A program made the translations under genes and the position numbers. Under the pieces are notes generated by a model. The model did not search any database. It saw only the letters and a list, made by a program, of their open reading frames with translations, and was not told the origin of the DNA. A stretch of 64,000 nucleotides of DNA, from the NCBI RefSeq assembly GCF_000931935.2, contig NZ_AZAC01000083.1:1-64000 (forward strand), written 5' to 3'. Shown piece by piece: positions 54,499-62,500 of this stretch (position 1 is the first letter of the stretch; each line of letters opens with the position of its first letter). This DNA is from Dethiosulfatarculus sandiegensis (lineage in GTDB: Bacteria > Desulfobacterota > Desulfarculia > Desulfarculales > Desulfarculaceae).

Positions 54499-55872
54499 AT
54501 GGGCAAGATAGTCGGAGTAAAATTTCAACGTGGCGGCAAGGTCTATGACTTTGATGCCGGCCACTTTGTATTGTCCCTGGGGGATAGGGTCATTGTGGAG
54601 ACGGAGCAGGGCCTGGCCCTGGGTACGGTGGTCCGCCTGGCCGAGGCAAAACTCCCGGTGGAAGAGGAACAGGTCCGGGAGCAGGAGTCGACCGGGGAGA
54701 ACCAAGTTCCCCAGGGTGATTCCAATGAGCCCGATTTTCAGGACGAGACGGACGGGGAGGCCCCTGAGACCGACCCCGCCACCGGCTTCATCCTGAAAAA
54801 AGTATACCGCCTGGCCACCGAAGCCGACCTGGCCCAGCTTGAATCCAACTCCAAGTTGGAGGAGGACGCCTACAAGTTCTGCCTGGAGCGGGTGGCGGTG
54901 CGGAAGATGGAGATGAATCTGGTCAAGGTGGAGAGCTATTTTGACCGTTCCAAGATCATCTTTTTTTTCACCGCCGACGGCAGGCTGGATTTTCGCGAGC
55001 TGGTCCGCGACCTGGTGGGAAGATTCAGAACCCGCATCGAGATGCGTCAGATAGGGGTTCGGCATGAGGCCAAACTGCTTGGGGGATTGGGGTCCTGTGG
55101 CCGGGAGCTGTGTTGCGCCACCTTTTTAAGGGATTTTGAGCCGGTCAGCGTCAAGATGGCCAAGGAACAGAATCTTTCCTTGAATCCCACCAAGATAAGC
55201 GGGCTTTGCGGCCGTTTGATGTGCTGCCTGACCTATGAGTTTGAGGCATACAAGTCCCTGAAAAAGGGGATGCCTAAACTGGGCAAGAGGTTTACGGTCA
55301 ATGAAGAGGAGAATATATCCGGCAAGGTTATCCGGCAGAACGTGCTGAAGCGTCAGGTTACGGTCATCCTGCCTGACGGCAGGGAGCTTACCGGAACCCC
55401 GGAGGATCTGGTAAAGGCCGAGGCCGATTCTTCTCCCCAACCTTACCAGCCCGGTAAACTCACCCCCCAACCGGTGGAACAGGCCGGACCCAGAGAGGCG
55501 CCGCGCCAGGGCCCGCCCAAGTCTCAGAAGTCTGAATCCGCCAAGCCGGAAAAGGGCAGGCAGGACGAGGCCGGATCCAAGAGGGAAGGGTCAAGGCCGG
55601 AGAAAGATAAAAAATCCCGGCGGGAATCCAGGCCCAAGGGCGAGGCCAGACAAAATACCGGCGGCAAGGGGCAAGGCTCCAAAAAACAAGCCAGACAAGG
55701 GGGGGGATCTTCCCGCAAGGCTTCCCCGGGCCGAAAACCCAAGCCCCAGACGGAACCGGCCAACAGAAGCAGGGACAAGGCCAGGGACGTCGGTCAGGAA
55801 AAGACACAGCCCAATAAGCCCAGACCCAAGGGTAGACGCAGAAGACCAAAGAAGGGACCCAGTAACCAATGA
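54499..55872 (+). CDS. PSP1 domain protein (RicT-like) with long basic tail
   Basis: A 457-residue protein. The PSP1 domain (about residues 90-220) carries the RicT-type cysteines in LGSCGRELCC and GLCGRLMCC, which bind iron-sulphur clusters in Bacillus RicT (part of the RicAFT complex for RNA processing). After about residue 310 the protein is an Arg/Lys/Pro/Gly/Gln-rich, low-complexity tail of 140-150 residues, likely disordered and nucleic-acid binding. Typical RicT is about 275 residues. It sits 280 bases after holB and overlaps metG by 4 bases; the holB-PSP1-metG order is conserved in many bacteria. Confidence 0.87.
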   Translation: MGKIVGVKFQRGGKVYDFDAGHFVLSLGDRVIVETEQGLALGTVVRLAEAKLPVEEEQVREQESTGENQVPQGDSNEPDFQDETDGEAPETDPATGFILKKVYRLATEADLAQLESNSKLEEDAYKFCLERVAVRKMEMNLVKVESYFDRSKIIFFFTADGRLDFRELVRDLVGRFRTRIEMRQIGVRHEAKLLGGLGSCGRELCCATFLRDFEPVSVKMAKEQNLSLNPTKISGLCGRLMCCLTYEFEAYKSLKKGMPKLGKRFTVNEEENISGKVIRQNVLKRQVTVILPDGRELTGTPEDLVKAEADSSPQPYQPGKLTPQPVEQAGPREAPRQGPPKSQKSESAKPEKGRQDEAGSKREGSRPEKDKKSRRESRPKGEARQNTGGKGQGSKKQARQGGGSSRKASPGRKPKPQTEPANRSRDKARDVGQEKTQPNKPRPKGRRRRPKKGPSNQ

Positions 55873-57827
55873 AAGACCCTATTTATATAACTACACCAAT
55901 ATATTACGTAAATGCTGAGCCCCATCTGGGCCACGCCTACACCACCATAGTGGCGGACACCTGGGCCAGGTTTAACCGGCTGGTCGGCAACCAGGTTCGT
56001 TTTCAGACCGGAACCGATGAACACGGCGACAAGATAGCCGAGGCTGCGGAAAAGGAAAACATAAAGCCAAAGCAATTCGCCGATCGCATCAGCGGCATGT
56101 TCCAGGCCGCCTGGCCGCCTTTGGATATCGAGTTTGACAATTTTATCCGCACCACGGATCAGAAGCACATTGAAACAGTGCAGACCATCCTGCAAAAGGT
56201 CTATGATGCGGGTGACATCTATTTTGCCAAATACGGCGGCAACTACTGCGTGGGGTGTGAGCGCTTTTATACGGACCGGGAGCTGGTGGACGGCAAGTGC
56301 CCGGATCATCAGACCGTGCCGATCTATATCGAAGAAGAAAACTACTTCTTCCGTATGTCCAAATACCAGGATGCCTTGCGGGAGCATATCGAAAAAAATC
56401 CCGATTTCATCCGCCCGGCCCGCTACCGCAACGAAGTCTTGAGCTTCCTTTCGGAGCCCCTGGAGGATCTTTGCATCAGCCGTCCCAAAACCAGGCTTGA
56501 GTGGGGCATCACCCTGCCTTTTGATGACCGTTTTGTGACCTATGTGTGGTTCGACGCCCTGATCAACTACCTGACCGGACTGGACTGGCCGGACGGTGAG
56601 AATTACAAGACCATGTGGCGGGGCACTCAGCATCTGATTGCCAAGGACATTTTAAAGCCCCATGGCATTTACTGGCCCACCATGCTCATGGCCGCAGGCA
56701 TTCCCCTTTATAAAAACCTGAATGTACATGGTTACTGGAACGTGGATTCCAGCAAGATGAGCAAGTCCTTGGGCAACGTTATCAAGCCCCTGGATCTGGC
56801 CCAGGTGTACGGTGTGGACGCCTTTCGTTATTTCCTGATGAGGGAGATGAACTACGGACTGGACGCCAACTTCAGCGAAGGGCTTATGGTTGACCGCTAC
56901 AACGCGGATCTGGCTAATGACCTGGGCAACCTGACCAGCCGGGTGCTGAACATGATGTCCCGTTATGAAAAGGGCGTTGTTCCCGAGGCTCCAGCCGGAG
57001 GCGGCCAGGAAGGCGGGCGCATTGAGAAGCTCATCACTGAGACCGCCAGGGTCTATGCCGAGGAGATGAAAACCCTGGGCTTCCACAAGGCGCTTTCCGA
57101 GGTTTGGTCCCTGGTCAAGGAGGCCAACCGCTATGTGGTGCAGAGTGAGCCCTGGGAGCTGGCCAAAGATCCGGCCAACCAGGCCAGGCTGGACGAGGTG
57201 CTTTACAACCTGGTGCAGATTTTGGGTGCGGTTACGGTGATGATCTGGCCTGTTATGCCCTCCACCTCGGAGAAGCTCAGCGAGATTCTGGGTATGGATC
57301 CACCGGGGTCCGGCCTTTTGACCAAGCCTGAAGACCTGCTTGGCCTGGTGCCCCAAGGAGCCCAGACCACCAAGCCCAAGGCCCTCTTCCCCAGGGTGGA
57401 TACAGCCAAGGTAAAGGCCAAGGCGGCCAAGGCGGCGGCTAAGACCCAGGAAAAGAAACCGGCCAAGCCCAAAAAGAAAAAAGCCCCGCAAGGCCCGGCT
57501 CCCGAGGTCACCATAGATGAGTTCGCCCGCCTGGACCTCAAGTTGGGCAAGGTGCTTGAGGCTGAGAATATCAAAGGCGCGGACCGCATCCTGAAGCTTC
57601 AAATAGACTTGGGCGAGGAGACGCCCCGCCAGGTGGTGGCCGGAATCGCCCTGCATTACAAGCCCGAAGACCTGGTGGGCAAGCAGGTGGTGGTTGTGGC
57701 CAACCTGAAGCCGGTCACCTTAAAGGGGATCGAGAGCAGGGGCATGGTGCTCACTGCGGTTGGCGACGACACGGTAAGGGTGGTCGCACCGGATCTTGAG
57801 TTCACCCCCGGCTCCACAGTGCGTTAG
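55869..57827 (+). CDS. metG: Methionyl-tRNA synthetase
   Basis: A 652-residue MetRS that charges tRNA(Met). The HIGH motif appears as PHLGH (about residues 18-22) and KMSKS as DSSKMSKSLGN. A zinc knuckle is visible in YCVGCERFY and GKCPDH. A Lys/Ala-rich linker (about residues 515-545) leads to the C-terminal tRNA-binding (Trbp111/EMAP-like) domain of about 105 residues (FARLDLKLGKVLEAENIKGAD), which dimerises the enzyme. It overlaps the PSP1 gene by 4 bases and ends at a strong terminator. Confidence 0.97.
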   Translation: MKDPIYITTPIYYVNAEPHLGHAYTTIVADTWARFNRLVGNQVRFQTGTDEHGDKIAEAAEKENIKPKQFADRISGMFQAAWPPLDIEFDNFIRTTDQKHIETVQTILQKVYDAGDIYFAKYGGNYCVGCERFYTDRELVDGKCPDHQTVPIYIEEENYFFRMSKYQDALREHIEKNPDFIRPARYRNEVLSFLSEPLEDLCISRPKTRLEWGITLPFDDRFVTYVWFDALINYLTGLDWPDGENYKTMWRGTQHLIAKDILKPHGIYWPTMLMAAGIPLYKNLNVHGYWNVDSSKMSKSLGNVIKPLDLAQVYGVDAFRYFLMREMNYGLDANFSEGLMVDRYNADLANDLGNLTSRVLNMMSRYEKGVVPEAPAGGGQEGGRIEKLITETARVYAEEMKTLGFHKALSEVWSLVKEANRYVVQSEPWELAKDPANQARLDEVLYNLVQILGAVTVMIWPVMPSTSEKLSEILGMDPPGSGLLTKPEDLLGLVPQGAQTTKPKALFPRVDTAKVKAKAAKAAAKTQEKKPAKPKKKKAPQGPAPEVTIDEFARLDLKLGKVLEAENIKGADRILKLQIDLGEETPRQVVAGIALHYKPEDLVGKQVVVVANLKPVTLKGIESRGMVLTAVGDDTVRVVAPDLEFTPGSTVR

Positions 57828-57832
57828 TTTTT

Positions 57833-57858
57833 CGGGGAGCCCCTTTGGGGGCTCCCCG
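57833..57858 (+). terminator. Intrinsic terminator after metG
   Basis: CGGGGAGCCCC (57833-57843) pairs perfectly with GGGGCTCCCCG (57848-57858), a 4-base loop, followed by a T-rich stretch. It begins 6 bases after the metG stop. Confidence 0.9.
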
Positions 57859-57932
57859 GTTATTTTATCTGTTTGCCCTTCAGCCAGATCTGCTCGGAAA
57901 TTTCCCCCCATTCGCCGGAAGTGTTTTTTCAG

Positions 57933-57981
57933 TTGACGGTTATTGCTTATTTGGTTATGTTGCCAAATAAGCAATATGGAG
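57933..57981 (+). promoter_or_regulatory. arsR promoter with overlapping 14-bp inverted-repeat operator
   Basis: A -35 TTGACG (57933-57938) and -10 TATGTT (57956-57961) are 17 bases apart. A perfect inverted repeat, TATTGCTTATTTGG (57941-57954) and its complement (57963-57976) around an 8-base centre, spans the -10 box, which is where an ArsR repressor would block transcription. GGAG (57978-57981) is the ribosome-binding site for ATG 57986. Confidence 0.85.
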
Positions 57982-57985
57982 TAAC

Positions 57986-58306
57986 ATGGATTTACAAACA
58001 AAGAAAAAAATGGATGCCCGGGCCCGCATTTTAAAGGCCCTGGCTCATCCCACCCGGCTTTTCATGGTGGATGAACTTTCTCGCGGCCCGCGTTGCGTGG
58101 CGGAGTTAACTCAGATGGTGCAAGCGGATATATCTACTGTATCAAAGCACTTATCTGTACTTAAGAACGCCGGTGTCCTGCGTGGCACCAAAAAAGGGAC
58201 CCAAGTCTACTATGACCTGGCCACCCCTTGTGTGATGGATTTTTTCAGTTGCCTGGAAAATATCCTGGAGGCCAATGTGCAGGCCCAGATCGATGGCTTG
58301 GGCTAG
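57986..58306 (+). CDS. ArsR-family transcriptional regulator
   Basis: A 106-residue ArsR/SmtB winged-helix repressor. The recognition region reads ELTQMVQADISTVSKHLSVLKNAGVL and the wing TKKGTQVYYDL. The classic ELCVCDL arsenic site is absent; single cysteines near the N-terminus (GPRCVAEL) and in the C-terminal helix (TPCVMDFFSC) could bind metal, metalloid or sense redox. It heads an ArsR-permease-CxxC operon and has a 14-bp palindrome overlapping its promoter. Ligand uncertain. Confidence 0.92.
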   Translation: MDLQTKKKMDARARILKALAHPTRLFMVDELSRGPRCVAELTQMVQADISTVSKHLSVLKNAGVLRGTKKGTQVYYDLATPCVMDFFSCLENILEANVQAQIDGLG

Positions 58307-58384
58307 GATGCGGCCCGGGTTTATGTATTTTTTTATTCAGATATTTGCCTTTTTGCCCAAATTTTCTATATTAGAATTTGAGAA

Positions 58385-59562
58385 ATGAGTTCAAGAAACA
58401 AGGTGATTATCCTGGCCCTGGCTTTCTTAGGGGCCTATTTCATTCCCTGGGACAATCCCACGATCAGGCGCTCAGGCCTGGAAGCCTTTATGATGCTGCA
58501 GGAATACGCCAGGCAGCATGTGCTTACCTGTCTGATCCCCGCCTTTTTCATAGCAGGAGCCATAGGCACCTTTATCAGCCAGGCTTCGGTGCTGAAGTAT
58601 TTCGGGGCCAAGGCCAAAAAGATACTTTCCTATTTCGTGGCATCGGTCTCCGGGTCTGTGCTGGCGGTTTGTTCCTGCACGGTGTTGCCCCTTTTCGCGG
58701 GCATCTATGCCAGGGGGGCCGGAATCGGCCCGGCTACTGCCTTTTTATATTCCGGACCAGCCGTGAATGTGCTGGCCATTGTGCTCACCGCCCGGGTTCT
58801 GGGCTGGGAATTGGGCCTGGCCAGGGCTGTGGGAGCGGTTTTCTTTGCCATAGTCACAGGACTTTTAATGGCCTTTATTTTCCGCAAGGACGATGCCGCC
58901 AGGGCCACAGGCGCCATGCATTTTCCCGATCAGGACGACACGACACCGGCCGCACGCTTTTGCAAGACGGCCTGTTTTTACTTAACCTGGTTTTGATCCT
59001 GGTTTTTGCCGCCTTTGCCAAACCAGCCGAGGGGAGCACCGGGTTCTGGCCTTTTGTGTACAGCTATAAATGGTGGATAACCGGCGGCTTGCTCCTGGCT
59101 TTAGGCTGGGTGCTGAAAAGATGGTTTAAGAAAGATGAACGCCTGGCCTGGTTGGAGTCTTCCTGGGGCTTTATGCTGCAAATCTTCCCCCTTTTGGGCA
59201 TAGGTGTATTGGCCGCTGGTTTTCTCCTGGGGCGTCCCGGACATCCGGCCCTTATTCCCCAGGAATATGTGGAATGGTTTTTGGGGGGCAATTCCCTGGG
59301 AGCCAACCTGTTTGCCTCGGTTGCCGGAGCCCTGATGTATTTTGCCACCCTGACTGAGATTCCCATATTGCAGGGTCTCTTGGGGGCAGGCATGGGACAG
59401 GGTCCCGCCCTGGCCCTGCTCCTGGCCGGGCCTGCCCTTTCCCTACCCAATTTGTTGGTCATAGGCGGGGTGATGGGCTGGGAAAAGACTTTCACTTTTG
59501 CCGGAATAATAGTTGCTCTCTCCACCCTGGCCGGAATGCTTTTCGGCTGGCTGGCCGTATAG
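58385..59562 (+). pseudogene. ArsP-like permease split by a frameshift near 58955
   Basis: Two overlapping frames together encode one membrane permease of the COG0701/DUF318 family (relatives export organoarsenicals). The N-terminal half (58385-58996) has about six helices and the family's CSCTVLPLFAGIY block with its cysteines. The C-terminal half is in the frame one base back (-1), from about 58951 to 59562, with LLAGPALSLPNLLVIGGVMG. Joined near PAA/RTLLQDG the length would be about 393, close to normal. No canonical slippery heptamer is visible at the junction, so a mutation or a sequencing error is more likely than programmed frameshifting. Confidence 0.75.
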
Positions 59563-59577
59563 TAAAGGAGTTTTGTA

Positions 59578-59808
59578 ATGGAAATAAAAGTTTTGGGACC
59601 TGGTTGTAAAAAATGCGCCGCGACCTATGAAGCGGTTAAGGAAGCTGTTTCAGAGGCCGGTATTGAGGCTGATATTGAAAAGGTGGAAGGCATGCTGGAT
59701 ATCGCCTCTTACGGTGTCATGGGCACACCTGCGGTGGTGGTGGACAATGAAGTGAAATTGGTGGGAAAGGTGCCGAGTAAGCAGGATATTCTGGATATGC
59801 TGAGTTGA
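59578..59808 (+). CDS. Small thioredoxin-like CxxC protein (MTH895/TM0996 family)
   Basis: A 76-residue protein with a glutaredoxin-like fold and the redox pair GCKKC (Cys10, Cys13 by my count), plus the cis-Pro loop MGTPAVVVDN. This mini-thioredoxin family is regularly encoded after ArsR and DUF318 permease genes, as here. It probably reduces or shuttles metalloid/thiol substrates for the permease. AAAGGAG is upstream of ATG 59578. Confidence 0.9.
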   Translation: MEIKVLGPGCKKCAATYEAVKEAVSEAGIEADIEKVEGMLDIASYGVMGTPAVVVDNEVKLVGKVPSKQDILDMLS

Positions 59809-59910
59809 GCCGGGGTCAAGCTTCTCGCTTATTCTCTGGTATGCTATAAAAATGGCATCTTTGCCTGCTCGTTTAGGTGGGCGTTATGTGAAAACGCGCC
59901 AGGGAGTTGG

Positions 59911-60684
59911 ATGCCTCATATGAAAACACGTTTTTTAAACCGTTTATCCAAAGAAAACCGTGCGCCCGGTATTTTCCATGGCCCCGGATTTTTTGCGTGC
60001 GTCTTTTTCTCTCTGTTTGCCCTTGTGTTGGTTCTGGGTCGGCCTGATTGCCTGGCCGCGCCCAGAGCCGTGATTCAGGAGGCAAACCTGGCCTTGCCCG
60101 GCCCCATTTACACCGGGCAAAAGGCAAGCGGCAAGTTCGTTATCTTCAATAAAGGGGATCAGGACCTGGAGATCAAACAGGTCTCCCCCGGCTGAGGCTG
60201 CACGGCAACCAGCTTTGATAAGCTGATCCCCCCCGGCGGGCGGGGAAAGATAGTACTTGAGCTGAACAGCGCCGGATATGCCGGTTTTCTGCGCAAATAC
60301 GCAAGGGTCAAGACCAATGACCCCGAGCACAAGACTCTGCATATAACCATGGAGGCCGATATCCAGCCGATCTTCAAGGCGGATCCCACTGATTATTTCT
60401 TTTTGCTTACCAGCCGGGGCAAGCCGGTGAAGGAAAGCATGGTTTTGAAAAGCGCCCTGGGCCACCCGGTGATCATAACAGGCATGGAGCATGACTTTGG
60501 CCTTGAGCCCCAGGTGCAGGTGAAACTGGACAAACAAAAAGCGGGGTACCTGCTTACCGTTTCAACCCCGGCCGGTCAGGAGGTGACTATCTACGGCTCC
60601 ATTCGCCTGAAGCTTAAAAACGCGCCGGTGGCTGAGTATCTGGTGCGGGCCGATGTGATTGTGGAAGAGGCTGAAGACGATTAG
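59911..60684 (+). CDS. Candidate selenoprotein, secreted DUF1573 family
   Basis: A 257-residue exported protein if TGA 60193-60195 is read as selenocysteine (residue 95). The N-terminus has a basic region and hydrophobic signal (about residues 28-48, ending LAAP). The DUF1573 domain follows: GKFVIFNKGDQDLEIKQV, then SPG-U-GCTAT, where family members have SCGCT. TGA therefore replaces the first Cys of the CGC pair, leaving a UxC redox motif. The same frame is open on both sides and the C-terminal part (GYLLTVSTPAGQEVTIYG) fits the family. A hairpin at 60210-60225 meets bacterial SECIS rules. It closes an ArsR/permease/CxxC redox cluster. Confidence 0.8.
60210..60225 (+). promoter_or_regulatory. 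SECIS-like hairpin downstream of in-frame TGA
   Basis: CAGCTT pairs perfectly with AAGCTG around the loop TGAT. The loop has G at its second position, 22 bases after the TGA; bacterial SECIS models need a G in the first two loop bases about 16-37 bases after the stop. It lies inside the reading frame, as expected for bacteria. Confidence 0.7.
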
Positions 60685-60690
60685 CCGCTG

Positions 60691-61476
60691 CTATTTGGTT
60701 TTGTGCATAAAGGCCGCAAGCCTTTTGGCAAATTCCGGCGAGTCGGCCAGCTTGAGAACCGCGTTTTTTTCAGCCTCTACATGGTCGCTCAGGCCTTTTC
60801 TGGTGTTTTGATTCAAGAGTTTTTTGGTGGCGGCCAGGGTTTTTTGAGGCCTGTGAGCCAGGTTATCTGCCAGGATAAGAGCCTCTTCCACTGCTTGCCC
60901 CGGTGAACTAACCTTGTTTACCAGACCCAGGTCCAGGGCCTCTTGAGGTGACAGCCCGCGGTTCAGCATCAGAAGCTCTGAGGCCTTTTTAAGCCCGGTC
61001 AACCTGGGCAAATGCCAGGTCACCCCGGCTGCGGCAACCAGGCCTACACCTATAAAGCCCGGTTTAATTCTGGCTAGAGGGTCCAGCAATACAAAATCGC
61101 TGGCCAGGATCCAGGCCAGGCCGGCACCCGAGGCAACTCCGGTTACCGCCGAGATAACTGGTTTTTCAAGGTTGCAAATGGCCTTAAGCACCTGGTGAAC
61201 CCAGACGGTGTAGGCATCAAATACAGGGCTTGCCCCCTGGCCCGGATTTTTTGCCAAATGCCTTTCGGCGTTTTTCAGGTTGCCGCCCGCGCTGAATATT
61301 CCGCCCGCGCCGGTCAAGACCACTGCCTTTACCCCCTGGTCCTGGCCGAGTTTTTCCAAGGCGTTTAAAAGGGCTGGTCCCATCTGTTCGTCCATGGCAT
61401 TTAATGTATGGGGATTATTCATAATCACCAAGGCCGTGGCCTTTTGCCTTTTTGTTGTGACAAACTGATCTGGCAA
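60691..61476 (-). CDS. Crotonase-family protein, catalytic Glu residues not conserved
   Basis: A 261-residue enoyl-CoA hydratase/isomerase superfamily protein. The first oxyanion-hole block is GIFSAGGNLKN and the second is GVASGAGLAWILASD. By eye alignment the two hydratase Glu residues are replaced (the GGCE position reads GLA; the QPE position reads KPG), so it is unlikely to be a simple hydratase; another CoA-thioester reaction is possible. TTG 61476 is preferred because AAGGAG lies 9 bases upstream; the frame is open to 61518. Its end is 6 bases from the convergent selenoprotein candidate. Confidence 0.82.
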   Translation of the reverse strand: MPDQFVTTKRQKATALVIMNNPHTLNAMDEQMGPALLNALEKLGQDQGVKAVVLTGAGGIFSAGGNLKNAERHLAKNPGQGASPVFDAYTVWVHQVLKAICNLEKPVISAVTGVASGAGLAWILASDFVLLDPLARIKPGFIGVGLVAAAGVTWHLPRLTGLKKASELLMLNRGLSPQEALDLGLVNKVSSPGQAVEEALILADNLAHRPQKTLAATKKLLNQNTRKGLSDHVEAEKNAVLKLADSPEFAKRLAAFMHKTK

Positions 61477-61636
61477 GGCGAAAAACTCCTTAAGCAGGTA
61501 TGGACCAGGTCTCCCCAAAGTTTGACACGCAGTGTTGCAACAGGTACTCTCTCGGTTTTGCGGACCGGCCTTAAATTATATGGTTCTCTCCGCGTTAATC
61601 CGGGCATCTTGTTTTTTGCCCAAAGGCGTATCGAGC

Positions 61637-61963
61637 ATGGATCCCAGTATTATCACCGAAGTCGGCGAACTTTTAAATGCCGAGATTCCACCAAGCCGCA
61701 ACCGGGATTTTCAGCGATTCCAGAGCACCAGGGGGCGTCAGGTTTTAAGGCTGTACCGACTTTACCATAAATTGGCCCTCAGCTTAAAAGATGCCGAGAA
61801 GCGGCCTGAGGTGAAGGTGAGGTTGGCGGCCTGTGAAGATGACTTTTTGGTGGAGGTAAAGGACCCCTTGCAGGAGAGCGTACGCTCCTGCCGGATTCCT
61901 TGGGAACTGAGCGGTTTTTTCAAAGATCACTTGCAAAAATTGGGTATTAAGCTGAAAAGATAG
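61637..61963 (+). CDS. Hypothetical protein, 108 aa
   Basis: Residues 1-108 from ATG 61637, the first start that gives a compact soluble protein (the frame is open from 61532, overlapping the divergent crotonase). It is charged and helical at the start (RGRQVLRLYRLYHKLALSLKD), with beta-like segments later (VKVRLAACEDDFLVEVKD). No family is recognised. It lies 9 bases before the Nudix gene, so the two may be co-transcribed. Confidence 0.55.
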   Translation: MDPSIITEVGELLNAEIPPSRNRDFQRFQSTRGRQVLRLYRLYHKLALSLKDAEKRPEVKVRLAACEDDFLVEVKDPLQESVRSCRIPWELSGFFKDHLQKLGIKLKR

Positions 61964-61972
61964 AGGTTATTT

Positions 61973-62497
61973 ATGTGCATGGCCCAGGACCCCAATGAAC
62001 TCCTGCCGATCGTGAATGCAGATGATGAGGTGATAGGCCTTAAAAAAAGATGCGATATCCACAGCCAGGGGCTTTTACACCGGGCTGTCTCCATTTTGCT
62101 GGTTAATACCAAAGGCGAGATTTATCTGCAACAGAGGTCCAGGTTAAAGGACTCATATCCCCTTAAGTGGACCACCTCTGCCAGCGGGCATGTGGACCCG
62201 GGTGAAAGCTATCTCCAGGCTGCCGAGCGTGAGTTGCAGGAAGAGCTGAGCCTGCAGGCAGAGCTTGATTTTTTAGGCAAGATCCCGGCTTCGGTTCACA
62301 CAGACTATGAGTTTATGGAGATATATCTTACAGTAACCGATCAGATTCCCACTCCGGACCCAATAGAGATAGAGCAGGGCTGCTTTTTCAGCCTGGAGGG
62401 AGCCTGGAAACTGGCCCTGGACCAGACGACCCGCTCCCCTTCCCTGGAAAGGGCCTTGACCCTTTACGAGGAGAGGCTTCAAAACCAAAGCGCCTGA
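61973..62497 (+). CDS. Nudix hydrolase, isopentenyl-diphosphate-isomerase-like
   Basis: A 174-residue Nudix protein. The Nudix box is GHVDPGESYLQAAERELQEEL (about residues 65-85), with the metal-binding REL-QEEL helix intact. The N-terminal block ELLPIVNADDEVIGLKKRCDIHSQGLLHRAVSI and QQRSRLKDSYPLKWTTSASGH resemble the IDI/YfcD branch rather than MutT. It could hydrolyse a nucleoside-diphosphate derivative. The Cys and Glu needed for true IDI activity are not evident. It ends 3 bases before the convergent CheZ gene. Confidence 0.85.
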   Translation: MCMAQDPNELLPIVNADDEVIGLKKRCDIHSQGLLHRAVSILLVNTKGEIYLQQRSRLKDSYPLKWTTSASGHVDPGESYLQAAERELQEELSLQAELDFLGKIPASVHTDYEFMEIYLTVTDQIPTPDPIEIEQGCFFSLEGAWKLALDQTTRSPSLERALTLYEERLQNQSA

Positions 62498-62500
62498 GGC

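Noticed and set aside
58940..58990. Programmed frameshift in the permease gene
   Set aside because: No canonical slippery heptamer at the protein junction and no clear downstream structure; mutation or error is simpler.
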